Shown here: piece after piece, positions 1-7,566 of the stretch | How the letters are laid out: each line of letters begins with the position of its first letter | Position numbering within the stretch: the stretch's first letter is position 1 | Assembly (NCBI GenBank): GCA_002358555.1 | Contig: DEPC01000147.1 | Span: 1-22,991 of the forward strand | Reading direction: 5' to 3' | DNA: 22,991 nucleotides | From: Hungatella sp. UBA3402 | Lineage (GTDB): Bacteria > Bacillota > Clostridia > Lachnospirales > Lachnospiraceae | The notes under the pieces: generated by a model | The model's input: only the letters and a program-made list of their open reading frames with translations | What the model was told of the DNA's origin: nothing | Databases searched by the model: none | Made by a program: the position numbers and the translations under genes

Positions 1-69
1 TTGAAAGCACGGCAAAGAAGTAAGCTGATGAAAACCATAGCAATATGCTTTTAGGGCATGAGTTATCAT

Positions 70-101
70 GTGACATAAGTATTTGCGAAATGCAACAGCC
101 C
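70..101. repeat. Degenerate end of a CTGTTGCA-type inverted repeat
   Basis: Read on the minus strand from 101, this stretch starts GGGCTGTTGCA and continues, after a six-base interruption, with AAATACTTATG. That is close to the right half of the better repeat at 1738-1848. No convincing partner arm lies in the 70 bases to its left, so it is either a decayed copy or one end of something beyond the window. It sits directly before the flavodoxin relic. Confidence 0.35.
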
Positions 102-179
102 GCGGTAAAATAAGAATCAGAAAAACCGGTTCCAAAGCTATACAGAAATCAAGAAAAAAGGAACAGAAAACACATTTGT

Positions 180-471
180 GTATAGCGTTAAAGCCAGTAT
201 TTACAAAGAATAGCGGGGACAGGCTACAGTTTAATATCCCAATTATTGGGGAACTATGCCAATGGCAGTATTTACGTTTCTGGAACATTTTGATTTTGCG
301 GGGAAAAAGATTTTTCCATTCTGTACTCATGAAGGCAGCGGCATGGGCAGAAGTGTAGAGGATATTAAAAGACTATGCCCAGATGCAAAAGTTTATAAAG
401 GATTGGCAATTCAAGGAGGATGTGCTGACCAATCGGAAAGTTTAATAAAACAATGGCTAGAATGTATTTAA
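180..471 (+). pseudogene. Flavodoxin relic (C-terminal half)
   Basis: The clearly homologous part begins at 238 with PNYWGTMPMAVFTFLE and continues through PFCTHEGSGMGRSVEDIK to a stop at 469-471. This is the second half of a short-chain FMN flavodoxin, including the PNWWG-type loop and the THEGSG segment. An in-frame stop at 232-234 precedes it. Upstream, another frame holds weakly flavodoxin-like residues (LKPVFTKNSGDRLQF), so at least one frameshift or small deletion near 232 is likely. The FMN phosphate-binding N-terminal loop is missing; an intact flavodoxin has about 150-170 residues. A downstream ATG at 256 would give only 71 residues, which could not bind FMN. It was probably once the first gene of the cupin/CMD cluster that follows. 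Confidence 0.75.
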
Positions 472-511
472 AAATAATCAATAAAAAATAAAGAAAGGGT
501 TGGTATATAAA

Positions 512-913
512 ATGAATCAGGATAAGATGAATGTATTTCCAACAGGAAAAACAAATGATGCTTTTACACAATATTTTGACGGTCAGAGCTATTTACATAT
601 GCTTAGTACAGAACAGGTGGTTATTGGAAATGTAACCTTTGAACCAGGTTGTCGAAACCATTGGCATATTCATCATAAGGGAGGACAGATTCTTCTTGTC
701 ACAGCCGGACAGGGATACTATCAGGAATGGGGAAAGCCTGCTCAAAAATTAGCTCCTGGAGATGTGGTAAATATCCCACCAGAAGTAAAACATTGGCATG
801 GGGCAGCCAAGGACAGTTGGTTTCAGCATTTGGCAGTAGAGGTTCCAGCAGAAGGAGCATCGAATGAATGGTTGGAACCTGTAGAGGAAGAAGATTATAA
901 CAACCTTAAATAG
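512..913 (+). CDS. Small single-domain cupin, hydroxynitrile-lyase-like family
   Basis: A 133-residue cytoplasmic cupin. Motif 1 is NHWHIHHKGGQ (residues 49-59) and motif 2 is PGDVVNIPPEVKHWHG (82-97). H52, H54, Q59 and H94 are the expected metal ligands (Mn or similar). Homologues include the bacterial Mn-cupins with hydroxynitrile lyase activity and many uncharacterised proteins encoded beside CMD genes. ATG 512 is preferred to TTG 500 because GAAAGGG (493-499) lies 12 bases upstream of 512 but abuts 500. It lies 66 bases before the CMD gene on the same strand, probably in one operon. The spacing H-x-H-x4-Q is one residue longer than the usual H-x-H-x3-Q. The physiological substrate cannot be told from the sequence. 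Confidence 0.85.
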   Translation: MNQDKMNVFPTGKTNDAFTQYFDGQSYLHMLSTEQVVIGNVTFEPGCRNHWHIHHKGGQILLVTAGQGYYQEWGKPAQKLAPGDVVNIPPEVKHWHGAAKDSWFQHLAVEVPAEGASNEWLEPVEEEDYNNLK

Positions 914-979
914 AACAAGAAGTACAAAGAAATTTTAGGTCAATAAAGAGAAATAGTTAAAGGTAAGGAGGAATAGTAA

Positions 980-1729
980 ATGGCAGTTACAGAGGCAGCA
1001 AAACATTATTATGAAAAAATGTTTCCAGACAATAACTCAGAGCTTTTAAAGACTGACCCAGAATTTGCAGAATTTTTTGCTAATTTTGTGTTTGATGAAG
1101 TGCCAGGGCAAAACGATTTAGACGAAAAAACTCGTTTCATGGCTATCCTTGCAACATTACTTGGATGTCACGGAACCGAGGCATTTGGCGATATGATGTC
1201 AGCAGCACTTAATTTTGGTGTTACTCCTATAGAAATCAAAGAAATCGTGTACCAGGCAACTGCATATCTAGGAATTGGGCGTGTTCTTCCATTTTTGAAG
1301 ATAACAAATCAAGTATTGGCAGAAAAAGGGATATCCCTTCCTCTTTCTTCACAAAGTACAACAACTAGGGAAAACCGCAGACAAGCAGGAACTCAAGCTC
1401 AGGTAGATATCTTTGGCGAAAAAATGCAGGACTTTTGGAAATCTGGTCCAGAGGAAAGCCGTCATATCAATCAATGGCTTGCAGGAAACTGTTTCGGAGA
1501 TTACTATACTCGTACAGGACTTGATTACAAACAGAGAGAAATGATAACCTTCTGTTTTCTCTCAGCACAAGGCGGCTGTGAACCCCAACTTACCAGCCAT
1601 GCAGCTGCCAATATGAGAATTGGAAATGATAAACAATTTCTAATCAAAATAATTTCTCAATGCCTACCCTATATCGGCTATCCCAGAAGCTTAAATGCAC
1701 TTCGATGTGTGAATAACGCGGCTGAGTAG
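980..1729 (+). CDS. Carboxymuconolactone decarboxylase family protein with two CMD repeats
   Basis: 249 residues made of two all-helical CMD/AhpD-fold units, roughly residues 30-120 and 140-245. Unit one carries ILATLLGCHGTEAF (56-69). Unit two carries AQGGCEPQLTSHAAANMRIGND (196-217) and ends with QCLPYIGYPRSLNAL, a very typical family signature. Cys63 and Cys200 are candidate reactive cysteines, but neither is a CxxC pair, so AhpD-type peroxidase chemistry is not shown. The start is fixed by AAGGAGG eight bases before ATG 980. The pairing cupin + CMD (often with flavodoxin, aldo-keto reductase and a LysR regulator) recurs in Clostridia, and its function is unsettled. It is followed by a hairpin with a T-rich tail that may end the operon. 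Confidence 0.88.
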   Translation: MAVTEAAKHYYEKMFPDNNSELLKTDPEFAEFFANFVFDEVPGQNDLDEKTRFMAILATLLGCHGTEAFGDMMSAALNFGVTPIEIKEIVYQATAYLGIGRVLPFLKITNQVLAEKGISLPLSSQSTTTRENRRQAGTQAQVDIFGEKMQDFWKSGPEESRHINQWLAGNCFGDYYTRTGLDYKQREMITFCFLSAQGGCEPQLTSHAAANMRIGNDKQFLIKIISQCLPYIGYPRSLNALRCVNNAAE

Positions 1730-1737
1730 TTCATTTA

Positions 1738-1848
1738 AAGAGGGGCTGTTGCAAAATAACGGATTTATATAATATATAGTATGAGTATTTGGGATATCAC
1801 ATCTATATATTGTAGCATGATAGTATTTTGCAACAGCTTTCTTTTTTT
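1738..1848. repeat. ~110 bp inverted-repeat element acting as probable terminator
   Basis: GCTGTTGCAAAATA at 1745-1758 is perfectly complementary to TATTTTGCAACAGC at 1824-1837. The pairing continues outward through G:T pairs into AAAG/CTTT, and a T-rich run (1838-1849) follows, which makes it a plausible Rho-independent terminator for the cupin/CMD operon. Inside, AATATATAG and CTATATATT form a second stem. The ends resemble the GG-CTGTTGCAAA termini of IS6-family elements, and similar copies occur elsewhere in this window. The remaining intergenic DNA to 2143 holds no gene that I can support. Confidence 0.7.
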
Positions 1849-1977
1849 ATTGTCACTAACTTGTCACTTTTCTTTGTTATAATGAAACATATTACATATT
1901 ATGGAGCCAAAGAAATCCCTGTTCAATCATTTTAGAAAGGGCTTGTGATGTTTTTACAGGAAATTTCATAACTTTTT

Positions 1978-2007
1978 TCACAGTCCCTAAATTCAGAGAT
2001 TTATATT
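1978..2007 (+). promoter_or_regulatory. Candidate sigma-A promoter for the ABC transporter
   Basis: TTCACA (1978-1983) and TATATT (2002-2007) are each one mismatch from consensus, with an 18-base spacer. It lies 137 bases before the ATPase start. A second TATAAT at 1878-1883 lacks a well-placed -35. Confidence 0.35.
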
Positions 2008-2032
2008 TGGCCATTTATAGTTTAGGTAATTG

Positions 2033-2089
2033 TAAAAGTTATTGATAAATATTTAACATACATAAAAAATATTCTAGAGATAACTTTTA
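2033..2089. repeat. Inverted repeat in the ABC-transporter leader
   Basis: TAAAAGTTAT (2033-2042) is the exact reverse complement of ATAACTTTTA (2080-2089). Between them, AATATTT (2048-2054) can pair with AAATATT (2067-2073). The structure sits 55 bases before the GTG start, so it could be an operator or an mRNA leader hairpin. There is no T-run after it. Confidence 0.5.
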
Positions 2090-2143
2090 TGTAGGTACAG
2101 CTCAAAATGAAAGCTATGTTTTTCATGGAAAGGAGACAAAATA

Positions 2144-2824
2144 GTGGAGATATTAAAATGTGAAGGCATCAGAAAAGTATATGGTATAGGGGATAATCAG
2201 GTTGTGGCTCTTGATAATATTGACCTATCCATAGAAAAAGGAGAATTTGTAGCTATTGTAGGAGCATCTGGTTCTGGAAAATCGACATTGCTGCATATTA
2301 TTGGCAGTGTGGACAAGGCTACAGAGGGGAAGATATTCCTTGACGGAATGGATGTTTCTTCACTAAATCAGAGTCAAGCAGCAATCTTCCGGCGAAGAAA
2401 GGTGGGGCTTATCTATCAGTTTTATAATCTGATTCCTACTCTCACTGTCCGAAAAAATATTCTTATGCCCCTTTTGCTAGATAAGAAGAAGTCTAATGAC
2501 GAATTTTTCAAGGAGATTGTAACAGCATTGGGAATGGAAGAGAAGTTGGATTTTCTTCCCAATCAGTTATCAGGAGGACAACAGCAGCGGACTGCCATTG
2601 CCAGGTCCTTGATATATCGACCAGCTATTCTTTTGGCTGATGAGCCGACTGGAAATTTGGACCAAAAAAACTCAAGAGAAATTGTAGATTTATTGAAATT
2701 GTCCAACTGCAGATTCCATCAGACTATTTTGATGATTACTCATGATGAGAAGCTTGCCTTGGAAGCAGACCGGATTATTATCTTGGAAGATGGTCATATC
2801 ATTAGTGATGAAAGGCAAAGGTGA
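2144..2824 (+). CDS. ABC transporter ATP-binding protein (MacB/LolD/BceA type)
   Basis: 226 residues with a complete ATPase: Walker A GASGSGKS (40-47), Q-loop Gln92 in YQFYNL, signature LSGGQQQR (142-149), Walker B ILLADE (162-167) with catalytic Glu167, D-loop NLD, and switch His200. The sequence VALDNIDLSIEKGEFVAIVG and the short length are those of the family that works with FtsX/MacB-type permeases in lipoprotein handling, antimicrobial-peptide resistance or related envelope stress. The start is GTG at 2144, with AAGGAG eight bases upstream. Its stop overlaps the start of the permease gene (GTGA), so the two should be translationally coupled and form one complex. The exported substrate is unknown. 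Confidence 0.93.
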   Translation: MEILKCEGIRKVYGIGDNQVVALDNIDLSIEKGEFVAIVGASGSGKSTLLHIIGSVDKATEGKIFLDGMDVSSLNQSQAAIFRRRKVGLIYQFYNLIPTLTVRKNILMPLLLDKKKSNDEFFKEIVTALGMEEKLDFLPNQLSGGQQQRTAIARSLIYRPAILLADEPTGNLDQKNSREIVDLLKLSNCRFHQTILMITHDEKLALEADRIIILEDGHIISDERQR

Positions 2825-5037
2825 ATATCATGTGGAACGATTATTCTAAAAGCTATATCAAAAATAACCATGCTTCTGGTCTGTCTGTTATGGTAGCTAC
2901 CTTTATTTCGGCATTGCTTTTATCGCTCTTATGCAGCCTATTTTATAATTTCTGGAAATATGATATAGAACAGATTTATTTGGAAGAGGGGAAATGGCAA
3001 AGCCGAATTGTTGGAGACATGGACAGTGAAGATTTGGCTTTAATACAGAATTTTGCCAATGTTGAAAAGGTGGTGGTCAACAGAGAATTGTCTCATGGTT
3101 TGGAAAAGGTAGTGGATATCTATTTTGAAGATATAAGGAAAGTTATTAAAAGTACATCCCAGATTGCAGACAGATTAGGAATAGAATCAAAGGCAATCAC
3201 TTATCATAACTCCCTGTTGGCCATGTATCTTATCCGAGATTCTCAAGATACTGCTCCAAGGATGGTTTTCCCATTTTTTTTAATAGTGACAACAATGTCT
3301 TGTATTTCTCTGGTTATTATTATCCATAATTCCTTTGCTGTATCTATGAATGCACGAATTCATCAGTTTGGCATTTTTTCTAGTATTGGAGCCACTCCAA
3401 AACAGATACGAACCTGTCTGCTGCAAGAAGCAGCTGTGTTAAGTACAATACCAATTATAATGGGAAATCTTTTGGGTATTGTGCTGAGTCTAGGAATCAT
3501 AAAAGGCATCAATATCATAGCAGCAGATGTGCCAGGGCGATTTGAGGCTGTGTGGGGATACCATCCTTATATTTTTATAATCACACTTTTAGTCACTGGT
3601 CTTACCATATGGATTTCTGCATGGATTCCAGCAAGAAGGATGAGTCGATTGACCCCTCTTGAAGCAATTAAAAATACTGGAGAGCTTCAATTAAAAAGGA
3701 AGCAGAAGTCAAGTATATTGGTATATCTCTTTGGGATAGAGGGTGAACTTGCAGGAAATGCGTTAAAAGCTCAGAAGAAAGCTTTGCGTACAGCTACCTT
3801 ATCGTTGACATGTTCTTTTTTGGCGTTTTCACTTTCCCAATGTTTTTTTACGCTTTCAAAAATCAGCCAGAGAATGACTTATTTTGAAAGGTATCAGGAT
3901 GTCTGGGATATTATGTTGACAGTAAAAAATATGGATATAGAGAATTTTGAGGGAATCCAGAGTATTAGGGAGCTTTCTGGAGTGCGCAGCAGTATTGTAT
4001 ATCAAAAGGCAGAAGCAAAACGGCTAATTGTAGAGAACGAATTTAGCCAAGAGTTAAGGAAAATGGGAGGAGTGCAGAATGCGCCAGAAAGATATGTCTC
4101 TGCCTATGATAATGGTTGGCTGATAAATACACCTATTATCATTATGGATGATGCTAGCTTTTTGGAGTATTGCGAGCAGGCAGGTGCTTCTTTGCGGCTG
4201 GATGGTGCAGTGATTCTAAATCGGATACAGGACAGTAACAATCTGAATTTTCGCCAGCGGGAATATTTTCCTTATATAAATGAAAGCCAAGCTACCACAG
4301 TTTTACGGCAGGCAGGAAAAGAGAAGATAAGTGCAGAAATCCCCGTTCTTTCCTATACTCAGGAAGTTCCAGTTTTGAAAGAAGCCTATGGAGAGCTTGA
4401 CCACTATGTGATCGTCCATTTTCTTCCAGTGTCTCTTTGGAAAGAGATAAAAGAACAGATAGGAGGCACAGAGACAGATACCTATGTTCGGGTTTTGGCA
4501 AGAGAAGGAGTGACATTGGAAGAACTAAATGATTTGGAAGAGACGGCAGTTCGGCTATTAGAAAGAAATGAAATTCAAAGTGAAAATCGTATTGAGGAGA
4601 AACTTATCAATGATGATATGATACATGGAATGTTACTGATGATAGGAGGCTTCTGTACATTACTTGCAATTATTGGAATAGGAAATGTATTTTCTAATAC
4701 TTTGGGATTTGTATATCAACGAAAAAGAGAATTTGCTCGATATATGTCTATAGGATTGACACCAGAAGGAATCATAAAAATATTTTGTATTGAAACTCTT
4801 GTGACAGCAGGACGTCCAGTCTTAATTACAATCCCAATAACTATATTTGCAGTAGATTTTATGATAAAAGCAAGTTATTTAGAACCTAAAATTTTTATTA
4901 GGGAGATGCCTATATTACCCATTGCGACATTTATTTTAGCTGTATTTGGAGTTGTATCTTTAGCTTATTATTTTGGAGCAAGAAAACTACTCCACAGCAA
5001 TCTGACAGAGATTTTGTGGGATGATACTATGATGTGA
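2821..5037 (+). CDS. FtsX/MacB-type ABC transporter permease
   Basis: 738 residues with two similar halves. In each, one transmembrane helix precedes a large extracytoplasmic domain and three more helices. The first half has a helix near 20-46, an outside domain to about 148, and helices near 150-172, 204-232 and 248-270, ending in the typical cytoplasmic SRLTPLEAIKNTGE. The second half has a helix near 322-345, an outside domain of about 250 residues, and helices near 610-633, 660-680 and 702-722. This is the layout of large MacB/FtsX-domain permeases. GTG 2821 overlaps the ATPase stop; ATG 2830 is an alternative. No histidine kinase or response regulator lies next to it, unlike classical BceAB loci. 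It is probably mechanotransmissive rather than a channel, by family analogy. Confidence 0.9.
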   Translation: MNIMWNDYSKSYIKNNHASGLSVMVATFISALLLSLLCSLFYNFWKYDIEQIYLEEGKWQSRIVGDMDSEDLALIQNFANVEKVVVNRELSHGLEKVVDIYFEDIRKVIKSTSQIADRLGIESKAITYHNSLLAMYLIRDSQDTAPRMVFPFFLIVTTMSCISLVIIIHNSFAVSMNARIHQFGIFSSIGATPKQIRTCLLQEAAVLSTIPIIMGNLLGIVLSLGIIKGINIIAADVPGRFEAVWGYHPYIFIITLLVTGLTIWISAWIPARRMSRLTPLEAIKNTGELQLKRKQKSSILVYLFGIEGELAGNALKAQKKALRTATLSLTCSFLAFSLSQCFFTLSKISQRMTYFERYQDVWDIMLTVKNMDIENFEGIQSIRELSGVRSSIVYQKAEAKRLIVENEFSQELRKMGGVQNAPERYVSAYDNGWLINTPIIIMDDASFLEYCEQAGASLRLDGAVILNRIQDSNNLNFRQREYFPYINESQATTVLRQAGKEKISAEIPVLSYTQEVPVLKEAYGELDHYVIVHFLPVSLWKEIKEQIGGTETDTYVRVLAREGVTLEELNDLEETAVRLLERNEIQSENRIEEKLINDDMIHGMLLMIGGFCTLLAIIGIGNVFSNTLGFVYQRKREFARYMSIGLTPEGIIKIFCIETLVTAGRPVLITIPITIFAVDFMIKASYLEPKIFIREMPILPIATFILAVFGVVSLAYYFGARKLLHSNLTEILWDDTMM

Positions 5038-5072
5038 AAGACTATCTCCAATTTCTATCATTCTAATGTGTT

Positions 5073-5099
5073 AATTTAACTCGTTGTGCTAGTTAAGTT
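5073..5099. repeat. Solo arm of the TTAACT...AGTTAA palindromic repeat
   Basis: TTAACT (5076-5081) and AGTTAA (5091-5096) flank the loop CGTTGTGCT, with a G:T and two more pairs outside, giving a 9-bp stem. The same palindrome, differing at one loop base, starts the foldback element at 11580-11768. It lies between the permease stop and the deoB -35 box, so it could weakly end the first transcript or bind a regulator. Confidence 0.6.
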
Positions 5100-5107
5100 A
5101 TAAGTGA

Positions 5108-5136
5108 TTGATTTTTTAAAAGGATTTGCTTATAAT
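5108..5136 (+). promoter_or_regulatory. Sigma-A promoter of deoB
   Basis: TTGATT (5108-5113) and TATAAT (5131-5136) are separated by exactly 17 bases, about 55 bases before the deoB start codon. The -10 box is consensus. Confidence 0.75.
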
Positions 5137-5189
5137 AATTTCAAAGCAATGACCTATTATTTGCACATTGGAAAGGAATGCTGGAAATT

Positions 5190-6380
5190 ATGAAAAAATA
5201 TAAACGTATTTTTACCATTGTCATAGATTCCCTTGGGATTGGAGCTATGCCCAATGCAGCAGAATATGATGATGAAGGAACTGACACCTTAGGACATATT
5301 GATGACCATATGAACCCATTTGTGATTCCAAACCTAGCCAGAATGGGTCTTGCCAATCTTCACCCTTTAAAGCATGTAGAGCCAACAAAAGAGCCTTTGG
5401 GATATTATGGACAGCTTTTGGAGGCCAGTGTAGGCAAAGACACCATGACCGGACATTGGGAGATGATGGGCCTCCATATTACGAAACCTTTTCAGACATT
5501 TACGGACACAGGTTTTCCACAGGAATTGTTGGATGAGCTGTCGAGACGGACTGGACATAAGATTGTCGGCAATAAATCAGCCAGCGGGACAGAAATTTTA
5601 GACGAGTTGGCAGAGCATGAGATTGCTACAGGAGATATGATTGTATATACTTCTGCAGATTCTGTGCTGCAAATCTGTGGCAATGAGGAGACGTTTGGGC
5701 TAAAGGAGCTATACCGATGCTGTGAGATTGCCAGGGAACTCACCATGAAAGATGAGTGGAAGGTGGGAAGGGTCATCGCTAGGCCCTATGTTGGGAAGAA
5801 AAAAGGAGAATTTAAACGTACTGCCAACCGTCATGATTATGCTTTAAAGCCTTATGGCAAGACTGCTATGGACGCATTAAAAGAAGCAGGATATGATGTT
5901 ATCAGTGTAGGAAAGATTCGGGATATCTTTGATGGCGAGGGAATTACAGAAAGTTATAAGTCAAAGAGCAGTGTTCATGGCATGGAGCAGACAATCAAAC
6001 TGACAGAAAAAGATTTTTGCGGGCTATGCTTTGTAAATCTAGTAGATTTTGATGCATTATGGGGACATCGCAGAAATCCAGTGGGGTATGGACAGGAACT
6101 GGAACGATTTGATGAGAAGTTAGGAATACTGCTTGGAAAGCTGAAAGAGGACGATTTACTGATTGTCACTGCTGATCATGGCAATGACCCCACCTATAAA
6201 GGAACAGACCATACAAAAGAAAAGGTGCCATTTTTGGCATATTCTCCTTCTATGAAGAACAATGGAAAGCTACCAGATTTTGATACCTTTGCTGTTATCG
6301 GAGCTACGATTGCTGATAATTTCCAAGTAAAGATGCCAAATGGGACGATTGGGAGTTCTATTTTGGGTGAATTAGAATGA
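5190..6380 (+). CDS. deoB: Phosphopentomutase
   Basis: Interconverts (deoxy)ribose 1-phosphate and 5-phosphate, linking nucleoside phosphorolysis to the pentose phosphate pathway. It is a cytoplasmic, Mn-dependent alkaline-phosphatase-superfamily enzyme. Visible residues: Asp13 in VIDSLGIG, phospho-acceptor Thr85 in KDTMTGHWE, Asp286 and His293 in VDFDALWGHRRN, Asp328-His329 in TADHGND, and His341 in GTDHTKE, all as in characterised bacterial DeoB. From ATG 5190 the protein has 396 residues, normal for the family, and the N-terminus MKKYKRIFTIVIDS aligns with relatives. The upstream ATG 5178 almost touches the GAAAGGA ribosome site, so 5190 is preferred. It is a single-gene transcript by its own promoter and terminator; no nucleoside phosphorylase gene is adjacent. 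Confidence 0.96.
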   Translation: MKKYKRIFTIVIDSLGIGAMPNAAEYDDEGTDTLGHIDDHMNPFVIPNLARMGLANLHPLKHVEPTKEPLGYYGQLLEASVGKDTMTGHWEMMGLHITKPFQTFTDTGFPQELLDELSRRTGHKIVGNKSASGTEILDELAEHEIATGDMIVYTSADSVLQICGNEETFGLKELYRCCEIARELTMKDEWKVGRVIARPYVGKKKGEFKRTANRHDYALKPYGKTAMDALKEAGYDVISVGKIRDIFDGEGITESYKSKSSVHGMEQTIKLTEKDFCGLCFVNLVDFDALWGHRRNPVGYGQELERFDEKLGILLGKLKEDDLLIVTADHGNDPTYKGTDHTKEKVPFLAYSPSMKNNGKLPDFDTFAVIGATIADNFQVKMPNGTIGSSILGELE

Positions 6381-6400
6381 TAGGCCGCCAGATTTTGGCA

Positions 6401-6435
6401 AAAACCGCTTGCACGAAAATGCAGGCGGTTTTTTT
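6401..6435 (+). terminator. Rho-independent terminator of deoB
   Basis: AAAACCGCTTGCA (6401-6413) pairs with TGCAGGCGGTTTT (6420-6432), with one G:T pair and a six-base loop, and runs into seven or more T residues. It lies 20 bases after the deoB stop. Confidence 0.93.
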
Positions 6436-6492
6436 ATGGCACTTTAGTAAGATAATAGAGTAGAAGATTAGCAGGCTTATAGAAAGATTCAT

Positions 6493-6520
6493 TTGGTAAA
6501 AATCTCTCAAAGATTGTAAT
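6493..6520 (+). promoter_or_regulatory. Weak candidate promoter for the YitT-family gene
   Basis: TTGGTA (6493-6498) and TGTAAT (6515-6520) with a 16-base spacer, 117 bases before the chosen start. A promoter is expected here, because a strong terminator precedes the gene, but other pairings are possible. Confidence 0.3.
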
Positions 6521-6637
6521 GGACATCTGCCAAAAAGCAGTTTTTAGATACAATCTAGAAATCTCTCCTATTTTTATCGAGATAGCATGAAAAAGTATAT
6601 AAAAATGAAAAAAATAAACGAGAAAGGAAAACATAAA

Positions 6638-7495
6638 ATGAAACATTGGGAGCATTTAAAAAATATTTTGTGGATATTGGGAGGAAATACAGCCTATGCA
6701 TTGGCAGTCGTCATGTTCATTTTGCCGAATGGTCTCATTACAGGAGGAAGTACAGGGCTAGCATTGTTTTTTTATCATCAGTTTGGGGTGCCCATCCAAG
6801 GATTTGTGACTGTGTTTAATGTGATAATGTTTTTGATAGGAGCTGTGGTGCTGGGAAAAAAATTTGCATTGACTACGATTATCAGTACTTTTTACTATCC
6901 ATTTATCCTGTCAGTATTTCAAAGTATTCCTTCTTTGGGGAAGATGACAAATGATAATCTGCTGGCAGTTATTTTTGCAGGGCTTCTGATTGGAGTAGGA
7001 ATTGGTGTGGTGATTCGGGCAGGTGCGTCTACTGGAGGCATGGATATTCCTCCATTGGTTTTGAATAAAAAAATGGGGCTTTCGGTATCTGCTACAATGA
7101 ATGGAATGGACATTGCAATTCTGCTTTTGCAGATGGCATTTTCAAATAAGGAGATGGTTCTTTATGGAATTCTGCTAGTACTTACTTACACGACAATCTT
7201 AAATAAAGTGCTTCTTTTAGGACAGGCAAAAATGCAAGTAAAGGTTGTGACGGAGCATTATGAAGAAATCAATCAAGCGATTGCAAATCAGCTAGACCGT
7301 GGGGTGACATTGTTTCGGTCTAAAACTGGACATTTAAAGAAGGAAGGATATGTGGTTATGTCTGTGGTCAATAACCGAGAACTAGCCCAATTAAATCAAA
7401 TGATTCAGAAGATAGACCCCCAGGCATTTATTGTGATTCATCAGGTCAATGAGGTCAGAGGAAGAGGTTTTACACTGAAAAAAGAGTACGATTAG
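6638..7495 (+). CDS. YitT family membrane protein with DUF2179 domain
   Basis: 285 residues. About five transmembrane segments lie near 10-30, 53-73, 78-95, 107-127 and 156-192. A soluble C-terminal DUF2179 domain of about 80 residues follows (from about 200: VKVVTEHYEEINQAI to RGRGFTLKK). Family signatures include NGLITGGSTGLAL (31-43) and RAGASTGGMDI (127-137). YitT proteins are widespread in Firmicutes; transport or signalling roles have been suggested but no general substrate is established. ATG 6638 is chosen because AAAGGAAA lies about eight bases before it; upstream ATGs at 6587 and 6605 lack a good site and would add a poorly conserved Lys-rich tail. Only 71 bases without a visible terminator separate it from the TRAP operon, so co-transcription is possible. 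Confidence 0.88.
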   Translation: MKHWEHLKNILWILGGNTAYALAVVMFILPNGLITGGSTGLALFFYHQFGVPIQGFVTVFNVIMFLIGAVVLGKKFALTTIISTFYYPFILSVFQSIPSLGKMTNDNLLAVIFAGLLIGVGIGVVIRAGASTGGMDIPPLVLNKKMGLSVSATMNGMDIAILLLQMAFSNKEMVLYGILLVLTYTTILNKVLLLGQAKMQVKVVTEHYEEINQAIANQLDRGVTLFRSKTGHLKKEGYVVMSVVNNRELAQLNQMIQKIDPQAFIVIHQVNEVRGRGFTLKKEYD

Positions 7496-7566
7496 AAAAA
7501 TTTGGTGTAAATTTTTGAAAAACAGTCATACTAACAAGAGAAATTCATGAGAAAGGAACATCCGCA

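Noticed and set aside
83..358. 91-codon open frame at the left end
   Set aside because: No ribosome site; it runs through the decayed flavodoxin in a shifted frame and has an unnatural composition.
1901..1948. Short frame MEPKKSLFNHFRKGL before the ABC transporter
   Set aside because: Fifteen codons with no ribosome binding site; more likely chance than a leader peptide.
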